Shown here piece after piece: positions 12,479-23,680 of a stretch of 64,000 bases of DNA (its first letter is position 1; each line of letters starts with the position of its first letter). Under the pieces are notes generated by a model that saw only the letters and a list, made by a program, of their open reading frames with translations, was not told the DNA's origin and searched no databases. The position numbers were made by a program, and so were the translations under genes. This DNA is from Phoebastria nigripes (Eukaryota > Chordata > Aves > Procellariiformes > Diomedeidae), in the NCBI GenBank assembly GCA_035582835.1, contig JAYKAV010000004.1:10612-74611 (forward strand), read 5' to 3'.

Positions 12479-12638
12479 TTTTTTTTTTTTGGGGGGGGGT
12501 GGGGGGGTGAGTGTAAATCAACAAAGTAAATATTTTCATGACCATTGTAGTTTCAGGCTACAGTAATTAAAACTGTGTTTGTCAAAAAATAAAAAAAAAT
12601 AATAAAAAAAAAAAAAACACAACACCACACCACACACC
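12479..12638. repeat. T/G run with two long G blocks, then an A/C tract
   Basis: Bases 12479-12509 read as a T run, nine G, T, seven G, T, G. Bases 12604-12638 are A/C only and are preceded by A-rich sequence with scattered T. The G blocks could form a G-quadruplex on the plus strand. Confidence 0.75.
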
Positions 12639-13637
12639 TAAGTATTTTCCACAGGAAAAAACATAACCATTGCCTTAAAAATCTCTCCCAATGTTAAAGG
12701 AACCTTTCATACAAGAATTAAGCTGGTCAAAGCACTTTACACCATCCAGGGATGCTGTAGTTTCCTTTGGTCATAGGAATTTTTGAAAATACAGCATAAT
12801 CTCTAATTTCCTTTCCAACTGAACCCTCAGAATCACTCTGGAATACTCTTGAAATTTTAGATAGACATGTAAACATGTAACATTTAAGAGATGACTATTT
12901 GTAAGACAAAATAACCACTCAGCTGTGGCTAATGAAATAATTATGCTTTTCTGTAAAAATCTTAATCATACATAGTACCTTTTCTTAAATAATATGGAAT
13001 TGCTTGTGTAACTTCAAATGTAACCTTGTTCTGACAACTGTGATATGAAAAGTCTTGTAGGTAAGTTCTTAAAAACATATTTTGATAAGATAGGTTGATA
13101 CTGTGCTTATTGTTCTGAAAATGTTTCCTTTCTTCACTGAGGAAAACTGGCAATTCAGCACTTCAGCAAACAGCATTTCTTTGCAACAGACTACAAAAAT
13201 ATGATTGAAGAAAACACATTACGCAAACTTTGCACAACCTAATCCATATTTTACAGATACAGGAATAAGCATAACATATCTGAAACACTTTTGAGTGTTG
13301 ACTTTACCCATCAAAATACCTGCATTGTTCTTTTTAAGTGAAGTAATGCAGGCATTAATACAGTTATGCCAACAGAGCTTTTGGCAATTGACTTGCATTT
13401 TGAAGGCACTTATGCATGGGATGCTCATCAGTTAAAGATCCATATAGCGCTTACATCAAATTACATACAAGACACCACAGTTCAGCTTTAAATTATTAAG
13501 GTTTTTTGAGCAATAAATGACTCATCTGATTTAACTAGCTTTGATGTTATGTTTCGGTAGAGAAGAAGGAGGAGGAGAAAAAAAAAAAAAAAAGTGCTCC
13601 AGTTCTGCTTGTTACTCTGTTGCTAGCTATGACATAC
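12639..13637. other. noncoding sequence, nothing recognised
   Basis: AT-rich. Short minus-strand open frames (12962-13153 and 13219-13428) have no recognisable domain or splice context. A purine-rich run lies at 13561-13595. Confidence 0.4.
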
Positions 13638-13650
13638 TGCCACCAGGTGG
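13638..13650 (+). promoter_or_regulatory. candidate CTCF-type site
   Basis: The plus strand reads ctgccaccaggtggagat. Its core ccaccaggtggag fits 12 of 13 positions of the vertebrate CTCF core consensus. This is motif similarity only. Such words also occur by chance, and no binding data are implied. Confidence 0.3.
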
Positions 13651-16600
13651 AGATAATTTAGTAAGAAGCTACCTATTTATGTATAGAGACAGTGGGAGGA
13701 ATTTCATAATCTAAAATTGTTATTGTAAATGAAACAATCAATGAAAACGGAACCTGAATTAAACTGCTTAACTCTGGCATATACTTTGTACCTACTGCCA
13801 ATATTAACATATATAGCAGCCAAAACTTGATAAAAAATGTTCTGAAAATCTTCTCAGATTTGATCTTAAAAATTCAGAACATACAGAAATTCATTATAAA
13901 GGCTGACCAGCAGTCACCAAACTGGAGAACCAGTTCAAATGCAATCCTGAAGTGTCATACACACACCCTCCTTCAGGCAAAATAGTATGTGAATGACTGC
14001 TTAACAGAAACAAAAGAGAAAGCAATTTGAGGCAACCGGGTCATGAGACCAGTTAGACAGAACTGACACTTCTCTAACATATCCAACAGAAACCAAACAA
14101 GTGTATATTTTAAGTGACAGTAGTAAAAAAAAAAACCCGATTGTCAAAGACAATACATGGCTGCTGTCTTCACAGAGACAGATTACAGTGTTACATGGGA
14201 ACAGTACGTTGTTTTCCTCAAGGCCTGTTGTGCCACTTGTACTGGGTAGCTTCACAATGCAATATGTACTTTGAGGGGAACACAAACAGCTTTAGAATAC
14301 AAACATAAGCAAATACAACATTTGAATGATGTTGTAGAGTCACCCGGCCCTTTTTGTGATCTACACTAGCAATGCAACCCACTCATATGCACCTCCCTGC
14401 TTTAGATAACAGGAAGGAAGAGCAAGTATTTCTTTCATCCTTAAGTCTTTGCTGGATGTAGGTAATGAAGACAAGGAGGAAAAGGCAAAGAAGGCTGAGA
14501 AACAAGGAAGGTACCATATCAGCATTTGGCCTTCTGGAGATTTCCAGCCAAAGACACTGCAGTATCTAGAACGCATCATCTTCTTTGTAAACTTCCCCCT
14601 TTTCCAAGGGCAGACACCAGTAGAAAAGATTTGCTATCAGGAGGATCATAAGGAGGTAGGTTGGTGGAGAAGTTCACAATTGGCTCCATGCCAAAACAAA
14701 ATTAAAAGCATCAAACCTCCAATTTAGCTTTACTACAAATTGCATAGTAAAGCAAAGATGGAGACAGTTTCTCAGATGAAAAATGTGTGTTAATTTTACA
14801 TGTCTAGCTGTGGACTTACATAATTTTTCATATATTTAGTATTACACAAAAACTAAAATTGGGCATCAGTCTTTTCTTCATATTTAGGATGTCATTCCCT
14901 ATTTTTCATTACATTTTTTTTTTGGTTTAGTCCTTCAGGACTTTTTTTTTAAAGTCATCTTCATATGTAATTGCTCTTGAAAGCACATGCTTTACATTCT
15001 TCTTTTAAATTAATCTTTTCATAGTATGTATTTGAGAGTAGTATTCTTTTTGCTTTAATTTGTAATATAGAATTTCCTCTCTGAGCAGAGAGCACAATAT
15101 AAAATATATCAATAGCACGAGAGATATGAAATCTATTTAATTATACTTGGTTACCTTTTTTAAAACATAGAATTATGACATTGCAAGCAGAGAATAAACA
15201 CAAATGAATTAACTTAAAATGTTTGCACTGTATTCCTTAGACACAAGTTTTAATATGTCATAAAATGAAGAATAAACTATCAAAGTGAAGATTATGTGTT
15301 TCAGAGGTGTTTTTAAAAGCAGCACATTATTTCTAAATTAGAAGTCTCTCACTGAATTAAACTTAACCTAGCGTGTTTAGAGAATACAGGTGGAAGTCCT
15401 GTGGTTATTATTTTGCAAAAAGCTAAAGATTCAGATCTAATACAGAATCATTGACAAGATGTATCAACTAAGGACGTTTTACATTGGCGTTATGATGCCA
15501 TTTAATGATTTAATGTGAGCCTGGAAAAGCATTTGAACATGAACCAGAACTAGAAACCAGATGTTTCCAGAAACTTGACAACACTCAGTCTGTATTAAAT
15601 ACTAGAATAACAGGTATACAAGGTTGCAATGTGAAGAGTGGTTACATGGTAGCACTAACAAATTAGCATCTTCTAAACTTGCAGAAGCTCATCCACCTTA
15701 CAAACTGTCATCCGTGTTTCCTTATGGTATACTAAGGTCCAAGGTTAACGCTCAAGCAAAAAGGCATTCAAACGATTATTAGATGGTGAACAGGATTCAA
15801 CGGAATTGGGGAAAAAAGACTGGAAAACGTTGTCTGCCACAAACTATAACTACAAATAAATTACGTATTTTGACATATACATGGATAGTTTGATATACTT
15901 CCAAATCATATGAACTTAATACTAGTAGTGTCATCAATTTCTTTCCTCCATTGATTACAGTAATACAAATCAGATGTATCTGATTAGAAAAATGTGACCA
16001 ATATTGTATGATTTTTTTGTGTGTGTGTTAACTATTGAAATCTAAGTGACAGAGCAATGCAATTTTAAATTAAAGCCTAAACACCTTTGATTTGCATGAG
16101 TAGAGTACCTATAAATGAAAGAAGGAAATGTTTGTTAAGTTACAAGATTTGGACAGCATGTCCTGCCAAGGATACTGCTGTTTCATAACAGAGGATATGA
16201 AACATTCCAGACTAANATCTCTTTCCATTTGTCCTTTCTTTTTAAGGAATGTATGGAACTAGGCTTTGACATGTTGAATGTAAGTTACTTGCTGGCACTA
16301 TGATTCTCTTTTCTTCTTAGGCAAAGTTGCTTCTATAGCATTAATTGAAACCATAAGTAGAGCACATTTAGGAGAATATTTGCCTGTCTTCTGGGGTTCC
16401 AGCCTTCTGTGCTATCTGGGAAGGCCAGAAAAAACAGCTAAATTGAAGAAATTAATGACATTACCATAGGGAGAATGCAGAAATTTGTCTGGCACTGGTG
16501 ATGTGTCAAATGTGGAAGTCTGAGTTCTGGCAATTGTATCCTGCCCTCCCAATACAAATTGTTAGAATCTGGTTAGTTATACATACCGCTAATACGAAAC

Positions 16601-18187
16601 TGTAGACTACTTACCACAATGAACAAACATGCACAACTAAGTACTTGCTGCAAAGTTCTTACAGTCCAGAAAATTATCTTCTGAAGTACCTCTACCTAGG
16701 CTTCGAGCCCTCTATGATATATGCCCATCTATGGTGTCTTTTTAATCAATGCATTTTTCTATTACACTCTATCATACTCATATAATTCCTGTAAATTGGA
16801 GGGCATCTATTTTGACATCCTTTATGAAAATATTGTAAAAATATGTTGAAGAAAGAATCAGCTATTTTTTCTGATTCTTCCACCTACAATAATTTGCCAG
16901 ATTCAAGTTATTTTATATTCCATAATTGTCTTATGACTAATGAATGTAATCGGCAATTCTGAGTATTTCTCTTTACAGATAGTACAGCAATTCTCCAGCA
17001 CCTTATCACTAGTTGTTTAAAAACATACACAAAAGTCACAAGTAAAATTCTTGCTCTTCAAGACGAGTCACTTTCTCAGATCATCTCTGCAGAGAATACA
17101 AATACTGATCATTTGATTTCATGTTTTCAGTGACAGCTTGGTGAAGCTTACCTGGCTATGACTTCTCTAAATACCAGATTCTTCTCCAAACATCCCCAGC
17201 ACAGTTTTTGTCAGTTCCATGGAAAATTCATGCTTTTGTGTTTCTAATGGTCATCATTTCTATTATTTCCATTGTTTAAGAACTGCTACTTATTTTGTGA
17301 AGTCAAAGCATTCAGAAAGCATTTCTTTTGGTGTATGAGTAGACTCTACAGGCATACCTTCAAGGTACTAATGAAATGCTACCTATTTTTTATCTCAGAT
17401 TTTGTACTTAAATCATCGCTAACTCATAATGAGAGCATGACATGAGTGAAAACAGAGTTAATTCTCATTGCATGGTAAATCATTGCACAGATTTTACACA
17501 TCTGAAAGTTCTACAAACAATTTCCTGAACAAATATGCTATTCTCTAGTATGGATTATTTAAAATATTAACTGTTATTATATAATTAAATAGTTAATTTC
17601 AATGTACTTTTTATTTACTAAATACAAACTTAAAGGAGAAATTCCAGGGTTTAATTCAAAAAAATAACTCAATCAAGAATGCAGGAGAACAGCACTTTTT
17701 GGGTAAAAGATTCTAGTGTCCTTCTGTAGGCACAGCATTACAACATCTCCCTCAAGTCCCTTTACCTCCTTCTTAAAATCACTTAGTTTTATACAGCTAT
17801 TATTTTAAAGGCTGTTCCACATTTTCCTTGGTCTTACGGATGGAAGTAATCTTTACATTTTCAGACTAAAATTGTTCAGTCAGTTCAAACTCATTTGTTC
17901 CTGCACCAAGCACATACTTTAACTTAAATAAAGAATAATTCTCCTTCCTTCCACTTACCACTCTGGAATTTTTAGAGACTCCAAACCTATCCCCTCCCCA
18001 CTTTAAAGTAAACAAGCCCGTTTTCTCTCATGCCCTGATGCCTTCTTTCTCATCTTGCACGAACACTTATTCTTGAAAATGGATTACCAGACTTGTATAC
18101 AATGTTAAAAGAACAGAATCCATTGGAATCTGGGACAATGGCATAACTACATAAATAAAATTATTTATATTTGAAAGCTATGTAAGA
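13651..18187. other. noncoding sequence, no supportable exon
   Basis: AT-rich throughout. Around 14.0-14.7 kb open frames overlap on both strands, the longest 94 codons on the minus strand and 92 on the plus strand. Neither has a recognisable domain or well-placed splice sites in phase, so no gene is called. One ambiguous base lies at 16216. Confidence 0.4.
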
Positions 18188-18218
18188 TATATATATTTAC
18201 ATACACACATATATACAG
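18188..18218. repeat. short TA/CA-rich simple repeat
   Basis: Alternating TA and CA steps, a degenerate microsatellite. Confidence 0.6.
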
Positions 18219-20309
18219 CCTTGCACACTATTTGTGTTAGAGCAGCAAGCCTGTACTGGCCAGACATCTTTCTTCTACATTTTAAACAAAGGTACAGCAT
18301 TTGCCACTAAATCTTCAGTTTCATTCAAGATCACAGGATGGAGATTATGTGCTCATTCATTTTGGCTTCCACTTGCAATGCAGAAATCTTTCTATCATTA
18401 TCCCCACCATCCAATTTCTCTTTGCCCTTTGTAATATCTCTTTCCCCTCCTTACAAAATCTTGGCATTGCAATAACTAATTTCAAAGATCTGGATTCAAG
18501 AATGCATGAGATACCTCAGAATGTGTTCCACAGTCACCAGCGTACTCAAGAAGAGTTACAAAAAGTAGCAGTAGGAAATGATGATGAAGGTGGTTGAGAT
18601 TTCAGAAAGAACTGAGCTGTAAGCATATAACTTGTCTCAAAGATAGTTTGTATATCAGATGGGAATTACTAGATTTCTTGATTTATGTATCTCAAATTGT
18701 TTTGTCTCCTAAGGCTCACAGATCTTCCATCATAAGATGAAGGGGGGAAGGGGGACGGGGGAAAGAGTGCCACTCGTGCCACTCCTGTCTTCTACCAAGC
18801 ACACTGAGTAAGTTGAGGGTAGACAAACAAATCCTGCTCATGACTCACAACCACTATTCTACAGATATGGAGAATTATGCATTACAAATATAAAATGTTC
18901 TGATTCATGTATAGGAGAAACCACTGTCTGGAGTCCCTTTTTAAATGAAACAGTACTTCTATGTAATAAGGAAACTAGGGGAATGAGGGTGGGGGCAGGC
19001 ACAGGGCAGGAGGAATAAGTGCTGAAGGACTGGGACTGTAGATTCACAATCTGTACATTAGGTGTAAATACCACTTTCTGCATAGGCTGCACCACTGTCA
19101 ATGAGTTGAGAGGTAACATTTTATTCCACAAATCTATACAGAAAGTCTATGATTTCTAGCTACGCAAAGACCATTTCCCCCCCCCTTCACTTTCTTAATA
19201 TACATAACTTTTATTTAAAACAAAAGTTAAGCAAATGATAAATTTTTCCACAAGTTTCCTTGCATTTAAAAATTCACCCAGCAGTATAGTTCGCTGCCAA
19301 TCGCTGAAGTTCCTCTTCTAATTCAAAGCACACGTTCAGTATGATCCCAACTTGTGCTTTCCAGAGTTTTTTTGTTGTTGTTTTTATATGTTACAATATA
19401 AATTTTCTCCTCTTGTTAGATTACTGATGTTTCATTGCATGGCTTCTTCTGTCTTTGCTCTGCCTAATAGGACATTCAAACCTTTCACTTACTGCAACTT
19501 GAAAATAACAGGGCTCAAATGAGCTAGTCAACAAAAATAATTCTGCATCTCTGCAGAGTTCTAGCACCTGTCATCATTGTGAGAAAACAACTGAATCTGC
19601 TCTCTTATACAAGATATTGAATATGACACCTGTTACAACAGCCTCTTTTGTCTTCATTTACTACCAGTATTTTCATGTTAAGCTCAACAAGACAGAATAT
19701 ACAAAAATACACCTTTTAAAATAAAATTATAGAAAAAAAGTCTTACATACACTAAAATTGCAGTTTGAATTGCAAAACTTTTCTCCTGGGATAGTTGATC
19801 TGAAATTTAGGAAAAAAAGGTCTACATGAAGCTTAAAGAACTAATTAAATATACTGTGGTTTTAAAATGTTTACAGCAAACCGTTCACATTTCACTTGCA
19901 GAGGAAAATTTGCCAAAAATAATATAGGCAAAACATGAACATAAGATTGTTGTGACTTGGTGCAAACAGTCTGCAAACAAAAAAGACATTAATAATTTGA
20001 AAATGTATGTCTGTGAGGAGGAAGAATATCATTAACTCACACCTCTAAACTGTGATTTTGCACTTTGCTCTAGATGATAATTTTCATACTCTCGGGTTCT
20101 CTGAATAAGTTAAGGCATTATTCTTTCTTGTGATATTCTTTTTCTAACCAATATGTCAGATATTATTCTAACAGTTCGAGAGAGATTTCTTGTATGGTTT
20201 TTGTGGGGAGGGGTTGTTGTTTTGCTTTGCACATGAGTGAAACAGAGGCTTAAATACTGAATTATATAACCCTTTATTGAAAATGACCTGTAACTGACCG
20301 TAATTCCAT
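18219..20309. other. noncoding sequence with a G-rich patch
   Basis: No exon could be supported. At 18742-18762 the plus strand has three closely spaced G blocks of five or six bases, followed by a short direct repeat (gtgccactc twice). A C run lies near 19178-19186. Confidence 0.4.
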
Positions 20310-20336
20310 CAGATAACTGCATNATGCAGTTATCTG
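20310..20336. repeat. perfect inverted repeat centred on an ambiguous base
   Basis: The left arm cagataactgcat (20310-20322) and the right arm atgcagttatctg (20324-20336) are exact reverse complements. They are separated only by the N at 20323. This is either a true 27-base palindrome or a fold-back or assembly artefact. Confidence 0.9.
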
Positions 20337-21536
20337 GCATGTTTTGATTTGAAGAATCAGCAAAGTATTTTCGTCTACCTAAAAATCCCTCCTAGAACTG
20401 ATTTTTTATTTTCTTTCTCTCAGTAGTTTTAACAGCCTGAATATTTTAAATACAAAATATACAGTACTTCCCTTTCATTTGAGCTGTTCCTGCCTTTTAA
20501 CTAGCTGTTAACTAGTCAAGAAACAATGAACTGTATTTGTTACAGCTGACACATTCAGAAGTTAATCGCTGACATAGATTTGGCAGCTATCCCAGTACAG
20601 GAAAAAAGAATGTATGGATTAAAGCTACTTTGCATTCTGGTCAGAAACACACACTAGCAACATGACAACGAACTTTGCACTCAAAAAGATCCCTCTTTTA
20701 GAAGGCTGCATTCAAGACTGGAGATTAAATAAAACATCTCNTTTACCAAAGTGACAGGTTTGGTCTGTAAAATCAACAATCAAGATTAGAAAATCAAGGT
20801 ACATATTACATGCCACAAATCGTAACTTCTAATAAAATTATAACTGTTCTTGTCAAGCAGCCTATTTAAACATAAGAAAAAAAAAAAACAAAACCATTTT
20901 CATTTAAGTAACAAAAAGGACACTTTTTAAGATACCCACATCATTTTCAAGAAGTATTTAAATGATACACAAACTTATAAGCATTTACAGTTTTCATGTT
21001 TCCCAAAAAATATAATGAACCCCAATGGAGAAGATGCTAATTAAAGACCAGAGAAATTAAAAAATATGTATTAAAGACCCAACTGAATAGAGAAATTAGA
21101 AGTATTCTCAAAAAAAAAAAAAAAAGAAAAAAAGAAAAAGCAAATGCCCTTGTATCTCTGACCAAGTTGCATTGCCTTTCTGTATGGAATTACTCTGGTG
21201 GTAAATGCTATCAATATTAATCATAATTTAACTTGTTTGTGTTAGTATAGGTTATACTTTTCTTCATCTAAGTACTCCCTACAGGAAGGAAGAAACAAGT
21301 TCTTCTCTTTAGCCCTGTGGAACCCAGGAGAGGAGCAGTGCATCTCAGACCACTGACAGACCTCTGCAGAGCCAGTGCAGAGCCACCGGTCTGTGCCTCT
21401 CATGCTATCCCATGGCTGCAGGCAGGGAAGCTTCCCGAAAACGTTCCTTTCAGTACCTAAGTGAGAGTACACTGAACAAAATCCAAGCACTAGAAAAGGT
21501 AAATAAAAGTTATGTTATTGACTTCAAAGAACCAAC
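20337..21536. other. noncoding sequence, nothing recognised
   Basis: AT-rich, with A-rich runs near 20878-20888 and 21110-21125. A less AT-rich patch at about 21290-21440 gives open frames on both strands, none recognised. Confidence 0.4.
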
Positions 21537-21557
21537 TATATATATATATATATATAT
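21537..21557. repeat. TA microsatellite
   Basis: About ten TA units. Confidence 0.9.
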
Positions 21558-23164
21558 CTATTTGGAAAGCACATTATCATTTCTGCAAGTCATCTGCAGA
21601 AGAAGTATAAGTATGAATATTCACAGATACTCAGAAGGAGGTGGTGATTGATTTTATGAATTTATGATTGGTTTTAAATACGTAATTTCAACAGCCCTTA
21701 CATATAGGTTTAAAGCTTCTGCTGGAATGTTGAGTCTCATGCTCTCTACATTGCCAACGGTTAAAGCACAAAGAAATTCTGCTGTATTAAAATACTTCCA
21801 GTTACACATGAGTTACCTGTACACAAGTACAGCTGCATTCTCCATACCTCTCTTCTTTTTACAATCCCCTTCTTGTTCTTCCACTATTCTTTTCCAAGTC
21901 TTTGAGACCTGACTTTAAATAAATTATGCTGCTGTTTATGCAGCTAATCCAATTTGCAGCAATAGATAACCTCTTATGTGTACAAACAATGCAAGGAACA
22001 CACAAATTTTGCCCCTCTAATTACTCTGTCCCCTCATTTGTGCTAGGGGATCAGGGAATGTCTGTTCCAATCAGCATTTCTGAGCCCTCCCCATTTTTAC
22101 TGTGTGGTTTAAAGAATCTACACAGGTTGTACCAGCATTTGGCGCCCTGTAAAATGCTCGCTCAAAACGCTTGCATAAGTAACATTATACATAACTTATT
22201 ACATAAGTAGGCATTATTGCCTACTTTTTTTTTATGTTAACAGATGATGGAATTGATATCATTATTTTGCTATTTCTATATTTGAAACTAATATTACCAA
22301 TAACTAATTTAGCATTTTTGTACTAGTATTTCAATGTTTGAGGATCATACAAAGACAGCTATGTAACACCATCCCACTTTTATTTAAAAGGAAACAAAAC
22401 TCAGGAAGACAAAAGTAGGTCCACCTTCATTCCAAAAATAGATACAAAAACCCAACATTACAGATAGCCAGTCTGGCAATTTTAGTAAATGGAGTTTGCA
22501 AGAAAGAAGAAAAAAGCTTGGTCAGATTCTGAGCCTATCAATACTGACAGCATCTTTCTCACCCAGTTTCATCTACATAAAGCGTTACCAGTCCAACATT
22601 CACAACCAGCCTTGAACACCGAAACAGCCTGTTTGGCCATGAAAAGAAAACAATTTGGTTATTCACTTTCATTCTTCAGAGATAAATGATGACAGCTATT
22701 ATTTCAAAACTAAAAAAAAGTAATTCCTGATGCAGTGTCAGAATAGTGAGTGGGGAACAAAAAACATTTAAATACAGATCTTACAAAATCTGTAGGCTGT
22801 TTTTTGGTTTTGTGTTGGGGTTTTTTGTTTGTTTTCTTTTTTTTTTTTTTCTCTCAATCTAGTTTCCCACCAAAAAAGCATGTTTCTATTTTGTTTCCTT
22901 GTCTTCTTAAAAAGAAGAACTGAGTATTCCACTTGCTAATCTGCAGATTTAAATAAGGATTTCTGGGGATACTCCTTAGGGTCCTAAAGGAATGCCAAAT
23001 CATCACACCCACCAAACACTCTAGCCTCAGATAAAGCCCATTTAAGACAGAGCTGCTGGAATTAGCATGCACACCCCTAAAGAACAACAGTGAAATCAGT
23101 TTAAAATCACTGCATATTTTCATGTCAGTTTTGACTCCATATCTTAACATAAAATAAAAGCAGG
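21558..23164. other. noncoding sequence with one G/T tract
   Basis: No exon could be supported. Bases 22798-22836 contain only G and T and are followed by a T run. A patch near 22520 begins like an old amniote repeat (cagattctgagc), but the match is too short to call. Confidence 0.4.
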
Positions 23165-23366
23165 GTAACTGTTAAAGCACTGGAATGCAATCTGGACAGC
23201 TGGTTCAATTCTGCATTCGCAATGGACTTTGTCTGACCTTGATAAAGTTCCTTTAGGTTTCATTTCACATTAATAAAATGGGGAATCTCTGTACAATTAA
23301 GGGAAAAAAACCCCACCCACAGGGGCATGACTTCTCTCATTTTGTAAAGAAATACTTCACATTCAT
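23165..23366 (+). mobile_element. MIR-type CORE-SINE, plus strand
   Basis: The sequence follows the MIR plan from head to tail. The tRNA-derived head keeps aaagcactggaatg and a B-box-like ctggttcaattctgc. The core keeps tgaccttgataaagttcctt (compare the MIR signature TGACCTTGGGCAAGTCACTT). Then come tttcatttc and taataaaatggggaat (compare TCTGTAAAATGGGGATAAT), and finally a tail-like ttttgtaaagaaatacttca. Substitutions are many, as expected of a copy that predates birds. An insertion-like A/C block interrupts it near 23305-23320. The family assignment rests on remembered consensus words. Confidence 0.8.
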
Positions 23367-23604
23367 ATCCTGGTTTTAATGCAAAAAAAGAGAAACAAAT
23401 TTTAGCAAAACCAAGGCAGTAAAATTCAAGTATTTCTGTTTCACAGTCTATGACAGAACTAAAACAAAATCCAACGTATTAAGTAAGGATTACTATCCAA
23501 GACACAACATTAACATCTCCCTTTTCTTTCTGCTGCCTGAATTAGTTGATTCAGAGTATACATTGGGCCGCATTAACTTTATTTATGCCTCAGGAATTTT
23601 ACCT
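23367..23604. other. noncoding spacer between two MIR copies
   Basis: Ordinary AT-rich sequence with no additional feature seen. Confidence 0.5.
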
Positions 23605-23680
23605 GTTATTTGTATTAAGTCACAAAGCTTCACAATGGGAGAACCCAGGTTTCCTGTCTGCTAGCAATGTTCTAACAAGA
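23605..23680 (-). mobile_element. MIR-type CORE-SINE head fragment, minus strand
   Basis: Read on the minus strand, the fragment starts gttagaacattgctagcaga, continues through a B-box-like aacctgggttctccc, and ends with gctttgtgacttaatac. This parallels the MIR head and early core (GGTAGAGCACTGG, GACCTGGGTTCTAGTCCC, AGCTGTGTGACCTTGGGCAAG). Only the 5' portion is recognisable. It has the opposite orientation to the MIR 240 bases away, so the two are separate insertions. Confidence 0.75.

Noticed and set aside
14001..14727. Overlapping 94- and 92-codon frames on both strands
   Set aside because: No recognisable domain, no phased splice sites, and both strands are open over part of the same DNA.
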